DNA of 5,357 nucleotides from Candidatus Brocadiia bacterium (lineage in GTDB: Bacteria; Planctomycetota; MHYJ01; JACQXL01): NCBI GenBank assembly GCA_020062035.1, contig JAGUXD010000169.1, positions 1 through 5,357 of the forward strand, written 5' to 3'. Below the pieces are notes generated by a model that worked only from the letters and a program-made list of their open reading frames with translations, was not told the origin of the DNA and made no database searches. Positions 1-5,326 of this stretch are shown one piece after another. Every line of letters begins with the position of its first letter. Within the stretch, counting starts at the first letter, position 1. The translations under genes were made by a program, and so were the position numbers.

Positions 1-1575
1 AACGAATTCGCTTAAATCAACATTATTTAATACGGACGGAATTGATTGAATCGCAATAGTATTTCCTCCGAATTCTTCTATCTCTATACCGACCTTGTTA
101 AAATGAGGAATTACTTCTTGTAAGAGAGATATTTTTGATTTGGGAATGTCCACAACCCTTGGGATAAGTAATCTTTGTTTATGTACGCCCTGATTACTTA
201 CTTGTCTGGAGAATTGGTTATATAAAATTCTCTCGTGAAGGGCATGCTGGTCTATTATTAAAATTCCGTCCTGCGTTTCCTGAATAATATAAGCATTATG
301 AATCTGAAAAACACGGGCTTGGTCTAAATGTGGTCTTATCTCATTCTGGGGAGTTTGAGGGGAAACTTGTCCCGAAGGAACGGGTCTGAATGAATCTACA
401 GGTTCGCCCTGAGGGCTCACTGCCCGAATGGTCGGCTTTTGATTAGAGACATCCCGCTGTGAAGAGGTCGCGAAGAAGTCAACAATCGCCTGCATTACCC
501 TCTCCTTGCCTTGATAAGGTTCTCCAGGGGCATCTATTGATGCAGATAGCGATATTTTTTCTGCTAATTGTTTTCTGATAAAAGAGACGATTGAGTCATG
601 CAACTTCCAGGTGTCCCGAAAACGCACCTCTATTTTTGTGGGATGAACATTCACATCAAAATAATCCGATGGCATAGTAAGAAACAACAATACAAAGGGA
701 TATCTTCCCTGCGGGATAAGGTTATGATATGCCTGATAAACCGCTCTGCTAAGGGTTTTATCTCTGATAAACCGGCGATTCAGATAGTGAAATTGATATT
801 TGGATATTGGTTTTGTATACGTGGGCAGAGATAAATAGGCACTGATTTTTATTCTGTCCCATTCTTCTTCAGCGAAAAGCAATTCTTCAGTAATCTCGTT
901 TCCATAAAAGAAAGAAAGCCGTTCTAAGACACCCGATTCTTTGGGTTCGGCAGGTAGGTCTATTAATATTATCTTATTGGCCTCATCTGAACGAGCAGGT
1001 ATATTAGACAAACTAAAGGATATTTCGGGATAGGCGATAGCAAACCTGCTGATAATATCGCTGATGTGAGAAAGTTCCACGTTATCGCTTTTGAGGAATT
1101 TGCGCCGTGCTGGCGTATTATAAAAGAGTTTCTCTATTTCTACGGTAGTGCCTTGTGTTGCAGCAGTTGGCTCAGGCGGATATAATTTAGCGTCTCTTAT
1201 CCTGATTTCATAGCCGTCAGATTGGTCCGCAGTTTTAGAAATCAATCTGACCTGTGCGACAGATGCGATACTTGCTAATGCCTCTCCGCGAAATCCAAGG
1301 GTTTTTATATTGTATAAGTCATTTTCATCAGAAAGTTTGCTCGTGGTATGGCTCTTGAAGACCAGAGGCAAATCATCCGGCAGGATACCCCTGCCGTTAT
1401 CAACGACACGGATAAGTTTTTTGCCGCCTTCGCGAATAGTGATTTTAATATCAGATGACTCCGCATCAAGAGAGTTTTCAATCAGTTCCTTGATGCACGA
1501 TGCCGGTCGTTCTATCACCTCGCCTGCGGCGATTTTATTTACTAACGAAACAGGCAAAACCTTTATCCGATTCAT
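1..1575 (-). CDS. mutL: DNA mismatch repair protein MutL (partial, 3' end beyond left edge)
   Basis: MutL is the GHKL-family ATPase that couples mismatch recognition by MutS to strand incision and excision in the cytoplasm. The frame is open from the ATG at 1575 to the window edge (525 codons, no in-frame stop), so the C-terminus is missing. GHKL motifs are clear: IAAGEVIERPAS (15-26), KELIENSLDA (29-38) with catalytic Glu30 and Mg-binding Asn34, DNGRG (59-63), HTTSK (76-80) and GFRGEAL (94-100). The transducer domain runs to about residue 330, with YNTPARRKFLK and DVNVHPTK recognisable. A polar Pro/Gln/Ser-rich linker follows (about 345-430), then the C-terminal dimerisation/endonuclease domain with DQHALHERILYN at 442-453. 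That matches the endonuclease motif DQHA-x2-E-x4-E except for Asn in place of the last Glu. The start matches the usual MutL N-terminus, but no Shine-Dalgarno precedes it. The linker carries a 29-base repeat also found in the FHA gene. Family identity is secure; nuclease activity is inferred. Confidence 0.97.
   Translation of the reverse strand, partial: MNRIKVLPVSLVNKIAAGEVIERPASCIKELIENSLDAESSDIKITIREGGKKLIRVVDNGRGILPDDLPLVFKSHTTSKLSDENDLYNIKTLGFRGEALASIASVAQVRLISKTADQSDGYEIRIRDAKLYPPEPTAATQGTTVEIEKLFYNTPARRKFLKSDNVELSHISDIISRFAIAYPEISFSLSNIPARSDEANKIILIDLPAEPKESGVLERLSFFYGNEITEELLFAEEEWDRIKISAYLSLPTYTKPISKYQFHYLNRRFIRDKTLSRAVYQAYHNLIPQGRYPFVLLFLTMPSDYFDVNVHPTKIEVRFRDTWKLHDSIVSFIRKQLAEKISLSASIDAPGEPYQGKERVMQAIVDFFATSSQRDVSNQKPTIRAVSPQGEPVDSFRPVPSGQVSPQTPQNEIRPHLDQARVFQIHNAYIIQETQDGILIIDQHALHERILYNQFSRQVSNQGVHKQRLLIPRVVDIPKSKISLLQEVIPHFNKVGIEIEEFGGNTIAIQSIPSVLNNVDLSEFV
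397..425 (-). repeat. 29-base interspersed coding repeat, copy in the mutL linker
   Basis: This is the exact reverse complement of 2112-2140. It is read within mutL as AVSPQGEPV (residues 385-393), in the Pro/Gln/Ser-rich linker between the ATPase and C-terminal domains. The core is an 11-base palindrome, GCCC-TCA-GGGC. The bases immediately flanking the 29 differ from those of the other copy, so the boundary is sharp. An exact match of this length between two unrelated genes is not expected by chance in a 5.4-kb window. Confidence 0.9.
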
Positions 1576-1582
1576 ATTTTTA

Positions 1583-1611
1583 AGAATATCAAGTTTGGAA
1601 CAATAAGTCCA
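1583..1611 (-). promoter_or_regulatory. Putative mutL promoter, short or absent leader
   Basis: Read on the minus strand, TGGACT (1606-1611, 4/6 to TTGACA) and TATTCT (1583-1588, 4/6 to TATAAT) are separated by exactly 17 bases. Only 7 bases lie between the -10 box and the mutL ATG at 1575, so transcription would start at or next to the start codon. This agrees with the absence of any purine-rich Shine-Dalgarno there. Both hexamers are imperfect and the region is AT-rich, so chance matches are possible. Confidence 0.4.
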
Positions 1612-1658
1612 CTAAATAAAAGTAGTCATATATTAACGGAATAAAACCACAGATAAAC

Positions 1659-1716
1659 AAGAATACAGAATACAGTCCCGAAAGCATTCGGGATGAATCC
1701 TGTATTCTGTGTTCTT
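1659..1716. repeat. Two-level intergenic palindrome between divergent genes
   Basis: The outer arms are 17 bases each (1659-1675 and 1700-1716) and complementary at 16 of 17 positions; the one exception can form a G-U pair in one RNA orientation. Inside them is a perfect 7-base stem, TCCCGAA (1676-1682) and TTCGGGA (1687-1693), around an AGCA loop. A 6-base bulge (1694-1699) lies on the right side only. The left arm also contains a GAATACA direct duplication. Shorter complementarity (AACCA/TGGTT) flanks the arms. No T-run follows directly on either strand and it sits between two gene starts, so it is unlikely to be an ordinary terminator. It resembles a MITE- or REP-like interspersed element; no transposase is present. 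Confidence 0.85.
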
Positions 1717-1729
1717 ATTTTGGTTGCAG

Positions 1730-1764
1730 TTTTTCTTGACAATGATATAGATTAAATATTAAGT
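1730..1764 (+). promoter_or_regulatory. Putative promoter for the FHA gene
   Basis: A T-run leads into a perfect TTGACA at 1736-1741. The -10 box is ambiguous: TATTAA (1757-1762, 4/6, 15-base spacer) or TTAAGT (1759-1764, 3/6, 17-base spacer). The element lies 39 bases upstream of the ATG at 1781, right after the palindrome. A consensus -35 at this position is good evidence for a promoter, but the start point cannot be fixed by eye. Confidence 0.55.
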
Positions 1765-1780
1765 TTTAGTAGGTGATAAG

Positions 1781-2566
1781 ATGGCTTTTTTAATTATAGA
1801 AACGAGCGGAATAAATCAGGGTCGTTCTACTTTTGAAATTCAGGATGAGGCGATAATCGGCAGGGATAAGAGCAATCCTGTTTTCATTAATGACCATATC
1901 GCTTCAAGACAACATGCCAAAATTATAAAAGAGAAAGATGGTAATTATCATTTGATGGATTTGGGCAGTCGTAACGGTACAATCGTAAATGGCGAGAGGG
2001 TGCAGAGCAGACGGCTTTTTGATAAAGACCGAATCACTATCGGCAGAACAGTTTTAATATTCAGTGAGTCCCGTTTCAGCGAGATTGAGGTGGCTAAAGA
2101 ACCTTCCCTTGGGGCAGTGAGCCCTCAGGGCGAACCTGTAAGTGTCCAGAAGAGCCTTGATAAAGTTAGCACCGTTTCCAGTAATAGCAGAACTTCAACC
2201 GAGCCTGCCTGCGCCGACCTGTCTGTCGCATCCGCGACGCAAACAGGGGCTTCGGCCGCCCGGCCGGCAACTCAAATAGGCGCAGAAGTAAAAAAACTCG
2301 TTGCGGATTTGTCTGCTAAAGAAGTAGTGCCACCAGAAAAACAGCATCGTCCAAGACCTAAAGTATCTGCTGTAGAAATTACCGAACAGGGAGAACCTTT
2401 AGGAAAAAGGATATTGGTTTTTCTGGTTATGGTGATATTTTTTGTGACGGTGATTCTCTTGGCGAAATGGGGAGGTGAGAAGTTGATGGAACGGTTAGCA
2501 AAATCACGGCAGGAAAAGAAGGTAAATTTAATACCGACTAAAGCATCAGAGCAAAATAGCCGATAA
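1781..2566 (+). CDS. FHA-domain protein with long disordered linker and one C-terminal transmembrane segment
   Basis: This is a 261-residue protein. Residues 1-100 form a forkhead-associated domain, a phosphothreonine-binding module. The signature residues are present: Gly27-Arg28, Ser42-Arg43-Gln44-His45, Asp60-Leu-Gly-Ser-Arg64-Asn65-Gly-Thr, and Asn70-Gly71. Residues 101-208 are low-complexity and rich in Ser, Ala, Pro and Lys, so probably disordered. Residues 211-228 are a hydrophobic helix flanked by Lys/Arg, followed by a basic tail of about 30 residues. With no N-terminal signal, the FHA domain probably faces the cytoplasm. AGGTGAT at 1771-1777 is a good ribosome binding site and supports this start. 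Two stretches of the linker look foreign: the 29-base repeat shared with mutL (residues 111-120) and a palindromic G+C-rich island (141-164). The kinase partner and cellular role are unknown. It appears to head an operon with a peptidoglycan L,D-transpeptidase. Confidence 0.93.
   Translation: MAFLIIETSGINQGRSTFEIQDEAIIGRDKSNPVFINDHIASRQHAKIIKEKDGNYHLMDLGSRNGTIVNGERVQSRRLFDKDRITIGRTVLIFSESRFSEIEVAKEPSLGAVSPQGEPVSVQKSLDKVSTVSSNSRTSTEPACADLSVASATQTGASAARPATQIGAEVKKLVADLSAKEVVPPEKQHRPRPKVSAVEITEQGEPLGKRILVFLVMVIFFVTVILLAKWGGEKLMERLAKSRQEKKVNLIPTKASEQNSR
2112..2140 (+). repeat. 29-base interspersed coding repeat, copy in the FHA-protein linker
   Basis: This is identical over 29 bases to the reverse complement of 397-425. 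It is read in the same frame as in mutL, giving AVSPQGEPV at residues 112-120 of the FHA protein, just after the folded FHA domain. The palindrome GCCC (2121-2124), TCA, GGGC (2128-2131) forms the core. A weaker relative, 13 of 15 bases matching CAGGGCGAACCTGTA, lies at 2387-2401 in the same frame (QGEPL); it may be a decayed copy or coincidence. Confidence 0.9.
2201..2285 (+). repeat. G+C-rich, inverted-repeat-dense segment inside the FHA-protein linker
   Basis: By direct count, 51 of the 70 bases from 2201 to 2270 are G or C, far above the surrounding sequence. Nested and adjacent inverted repeats are visible. CTGCGCC (2209-2215) pairs with GGCGCAG (2279-2285). CCTGT (2218-2222) pairs with ACAGG (2243-2247). 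GTCGC (2225-2229) pairs with GCGAC (2234-2238) around ATCC. CGGCC (2253-2257) pairs with GGCCG (2262-2266) around GCCC. It encodes a bland Ala/Ser/Thr stretch (residues 141-164) and keeps the frame open. It may be an inserted palindromic element; a locally biased linker is the alternative. Confidence 0.6.
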
Positions 2567-2585
2567 ATCAGGTCAGGTTTAAGAC

Positions 2586-2612
2586 TTCAAGGAGTTCAAA
2601 TAGTTCAAAGGA
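2586..2612. repeat. Three-unit 9-base tandem repeat
   Basis: TTCAAGGAG, TTCAAATAG and TTCAAAGGA follow one another without gaps in the 84-base space between the FHA and L,D-transpeptidase genes. Each unit begins TTCAA. It is short and imperfect, so it could be a remnant of a microsatellite-like array. No terminator hairpin is seen in this gap, which favours read-through. Confidence 0.55.
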
Positions 2613-2650
2613 AAAAAATTCTGGCCCATTCTTGTTAGAAAGGAACGAAT

Positions 2651-3859
2651 ATGAAGAAGTTTATATTGTTCATTTTATTAGTTGTTGCCGGTTATCTGGG
2701 TTATACATATCTCTGGAAACCGTCACGGGCACCAAAAGAAACCGTTAGTCCACCAATCAATCAAACAACTACTCAAACCTCTTATCTCCAACCATCTCCA
2801 ACGAATGGTATTTCTTTTTATGAACAAGGGAAATATAAAGAGGCAATCAGTCGTTTGGAAGAAGAGATGAAGAACCAGACAATAGAAATGCCTGAGCGAT
2901 GCCTGGCATATATTGCGATGTCGTATGAAAGGTTAGAAAAGCCGGACAAGGCATTGAAGATATGGGAACGGATTATCAAAGAATATCCTCAAAGTATTTA
3001 TTGCGGTGATGCCTATTATGAAGTAGGCAGACGCACTAAAAATCGTGAGGAGAAGATTAAGTATCTGGAGAAAGCGATGAAATTTCCTGAAAGCCAAGGT
3101 GCCAGAATGTCTGGAGTGGAATTGGGCGATTATTATCTTTGTCAAATGGATATGCCGGACCGTGAATATAAAGCCAGAACCTCTTATTCTTTAGCACTGC
3201 AAAGTAATATTTCTAAAGAGAAAATATCTGAAATAAAAGGCAAACTTAATGAACTTAATAAGAAACTGGTTTTTTCGTCTTTCCCAACCCAAGATAGCAC
3301 AATCTACACTGTTAAGCCGGGTGATACTCTTAATGCTATCAGTAAAAAATATAAAGTAGAAGCAGGCAGTGAGAATATTGCCCTTGGGCATATCAGACGA
3401 ATCAATAACCTGAAATCCACAAATATCCATCCGAATAACAAACTTAAGATTATCACAAATCCAATCTCAGCCAGAATAAGCAAGACAACACTTACACTTA
3501 CTCTTTATGTAAATAAAGATTTTATAAAAGAATATCCGGTGGGTGTTGGCAATCCAGATAAGGGTAATGATACGCCTGTCGGCACCTTTACAATCGGCTC
3601 AAAACTTATTCATCCACCCTGGTATAAGAAAATGCCTGACGGACTTAAAGAAAAAATTCCTTATGGCGATAGACGAAATGTCTTGGGAACAAGATGGATA
3701 GGATTTAAGGAAAGTCCGCAATTGGGTATCCACGGCACAACAATGCCAGAAACAATAGGTAAAAAAATATCAGATGGATGTATCAGGATGTATAATCAGG
3801 ATGTGGAAGAAATCTATGACCTTTTAAGCGAAGGTGCGAAAGTAATTATTGAGGATTAA
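2651..3859 (+). CDS. Membrane-anchored TPR-LysM-YkuD L,D-transpeptidase
   Basis: This 402-residue enzyme should act on peptidoglycan outside the cytoplasmic membrane. L,D-transpeptidases form 3-3 crosslinks or attach proteins to meso-diaminopimelate through an active-site cysteine. Residues 4-20 are a hydrophobic signal or anchor with no lipobox cysteine, so it probably stays membrane-bound. A Pro/Thr/Gln-rich spacer follows, then TPR-like helices (about 53-185; FYEQGKYKEAISRLEEE and RLEKPDKALKIWERII are typical). A LysM glycan-binding domain (219-268) opens with YTVKPGDTLNAISKKY. The YkuD catalytic domain (about 272-402) ends with the hallmark His361-Gly-Thr and Ser374-Asp-Gly-Cys377-Ile-Arg379. 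All expected catalytic residues are present. GAAAGGA at 2638-2644, six bases before the ATG, fixes the start. It follows the FHA gene by 84 bases and precedes aroDE by 13. The exact wall reaction is not determinable here. Confidence 0.95.
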   Translation: MKKFILFILLVVAGYLGYTYLWKPSRAPKETVSPPINQTTTQTSYLQPSPTNGISFYEQGKYKEAISRLEEEMKNQTIEMPERCLAYIAMSYERLEKPDKALKIWERIIKEYPQSIYCGDAYYEVGRRTKNREEKIKYLEKAMKFPESQGARMSGVELGDYYLCQMDMPDREYKARTSYSLALQSNISKEKISEIKGKLNELNKKLVFSSFPTQDSTIYTVKPGDTLNAISKKYKVEAGSENIALGHIRRINNLKSTNIHPNNKLKIITNPISARISKTTLTLTLYVNKDFIKEYPVGVGNPDKGNDTPVGTFTIGSKLIHPPWYKKMPDGLKEKIPYGDRRNVLGTRWIGFKESPQLGIHGTTMPETIGKKISDGCIRMYNQDVEEIYDLLSEGAKVIIED

Positions 3860-3872
3860 GCCCCAGATTAAA

Positions 3873-5321
3873 ATGATATGCATCTCGGTAACTGGTCAGC
3901 GGATGGCTGACCTGCTAACTAATCTCAAAACTGCCTGCGATGTGGCTACAGGGAGCGGGTCTCGTTCTCGTTTATCCGGGTGTATTGAAATCAGGGCTGA
4001 TGGTGTTCGTGATTTTTCTTTGTCCCCCTTCAGCGGGATGAAACAAAAACACCCATCTCTTATTTTTACCTGTCTCGGAAAAGATAATATACGACTCTTA
4101 AAAGACGCCATTAATTGCAGGCAATTTGAGTTTGTTACTATTGACATTCCTGATGTTTTTAATCTCTCACCTTCCCTGAGAGCGATGCTAAATTTAGCAC
4201 AACTGAAAAGAGCGAAAATTATTCTGTCATATCATAATTTTCAGAATACGCAGGGTAATATAGAAAAGGTTTATCAGAAACTCTATGACTTAAAACCGCA
4301 GGTAATTAAGATTGTAACCTATGCCAGAAATATTTCTGATAATTTTAAGATATTGAAGTTTGCCGGGAGGGTGGTCAAAAACCGTGCTTCTAAACTTATT
4401 GCTTTTTGTATGGGTGAGCACGGGCTGATAAGCAGAATCCTGTATAAGAAGTTTGGGTTATTTATGACATACTCTTCTCTTGAAGAAGGCAAAGAATTAG
4501 CCGAGGGACAAATTCCTTTCTGGCAGATGAAAAAACTCTATAATGCAGATTCGCTTAATCCCAGAACAAAGGTCTTTGGGTTACTTGGATATCCAATACA
4601 ACATTCTTTTAGTCCATATTTATTCAACCTCTTTTTCCGGATGAAGAAATCTAATGCGGTTTATCTTCCGTTTAGTATCAAGCCAGAAGATTTTGAGAAT
4701 GATTTTGCCCGAATAAACTCTTATCTTAAACCAGAAGGATTCAGTGTTACCAGTCCCTATAAAATAAGGATAATGAGATTATTAGATAAAACAGATAAAG
4801 TAAGCCGGGAAATTAAGGCAGTAAATACCATTTATCGTGAGGATAATAAACTTATTGGGACCAATACTGACTGGCTTGGTGCATACAAGGTGATAGAATC
4901 AATACCAGAGAGAAATTATCCAGAGTATGCCTTTGTCTTGGGACAGGGAGGTGTTTCGCGTGCTTTGGTTTATACTCTTCAGCAACTTAATATAAAAACT
5001 ACGGTCTTTGCTAAACACCCGGCTAATAGACAAATCCAGCCGTGGCAAAAACTTGCTCAATTCTGCAGTAATTCTGGTGAAAAAGCCTTTCTTATAAATG
5101 CGACCCCAGTAGGAATGTTTCCTGATAGCGATAAAAGCCCTGTGGATAAACACCTTCTAAAAAAAGGAATGCTCGTATTTGATACGATTTATAATCCGAT
5201 AGAGACAAAATTATTAAAGTTAGCCAGACAGAAAGGATGTAAGATTATTCAGGGGCTACAGATGTTTTTCTATCAGGCAATAGAGCAACTTCGGATATTT
5301 AAGAGTGTTTTATATAATTAG
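3873..5321 (+). CDS. aroDE: Bifunctional 3-dehydroquinate dehydratase (type I) / shikimate dehydrogenase fusion
   Basis: The 482-residue cytoplasmic fusion covers steps 3 and 4 of the shikimate pathway: 3-dehydroquinate to 3-dehydroshikimate, then NADPH-dependent reduction to shikimate. AroD half (1-224): MICISVTG first strand, Glu39-Ile-Arg41-Ala-Asp43, SYHNF with His121, Schiff-base Lys146 (VIKIV), MGEHGLISR with Arg188, and EGQI with Gln213. AroE half (about 230-482): GYPIQHSFSP (Ser245, Ser247), SVTSPYK with Lys297, AVNT, NTDWLG with Asp333, GQGG nucleotide loop (357-360), LINATPVGM and GLQMFFYQA. By eye, the usual Arg and Glu after the TFR/TCR strand of type I enzymes are missing (here TCLGKDN), and AroE has Phe for His in SPxxHN. 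The ATG at 3873 is chosen because the protein then begins at the first AroD strand. A TTG at 3849, overlapping the upstream gene, would add eight residues. Neither start has a well-spaced Shine-Dalgarno; GAGGA at 3851-3855 is 17 bases from the ATG, suggesting coupling to the gene before. Confidence 0.93.
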   Translation: MICISVTGQRMADLLTNLKTACDVATGSGSRSRLSGCIEIRADGVRDFSLSPFSGMKQKHPSLIFTCLGKDNIRLLKDAINCRQFEFVTIDIPDVFNLSPSLRAMLNLAQLKRAKIILSYHNFQNTQGNIEKVYQKLYDLKPQVIKIVTYARNISDNFKILKFAGRVVKNRASKLIAFCMGEHGLISRILYKKFGLFMTYSSLEEGKELAEGQIPFWQMKKLYNADSLNPRTKVFGLLGYPIQHSFSPYLFNLFFRMKKSNAVYLPFSIKPEDFENDFARINSYLKPEGFSVTSPYKIRIMRLLDKTDKVSREIKAVNTIYREDNKLIGTNTDWLGAYKVIESIPERNYPEYAFVLGQGGVSRALVYTLQQLNIKTTVFAKHPANRQIQPWQKLAQFCSNSGEKAFLINATPVGMFPDSDKSPVDKHLLKKGMLVFDTIYNPIETKLLKLARQKGCKIIQGLQMFFYQAIEQLRIFKSVLYN

Positions 5322-5326
5322 AAGGA

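Noticed and set aside
598..834. Plus-strand open frame of 78 codons
   Set aside because: It lies antisense within the well-supported mutL coding region and resembles no family; it is a shadow frame.
1..1575. mutL as a pseudogene or frameshifted gene because no complete frame is seen
   Set aside because: Reading the minus strand codon by codon from 1575 to 1 shows no stop; the frame simply runs off the window.
1310..1606. Plus-strand open frame of 98 codons over the mutL start
   Set aside because: It is antisense to the most conserved part of the MutL ATPase domain, so its openness is explained by mutL codon use.
1659..1716. Intergenic palindrome as a rho-independent terminator
   Set aside because: Both neighbouring genes start, rather than end, beside it, and no T-run directly follows either arm.
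2682..3430. Open frames on either strand inside the L,D-transpeptidase gene (2682-2870 plus, 2933-3145 and 3191-3430 minus)
   Set aside because: All overlap a gene with intact TPR, LysM and YkuD motifs; none has a ribosome binding site with family support.
3849..3872. TTG at 3849 as the aroDE start
   Set aside because: It would overlap the previous gene and add eight residues ahead of the normal AroD first strand, with no good Shine-Dalgarno; kept as an alternative only.
3896..5153. Minus-strand open frames inside aroDE (3896-4147 and 4899-5153)
   Set aside because: Both are antisense to clear AroD and AroE motifs and have no recognisable domains.
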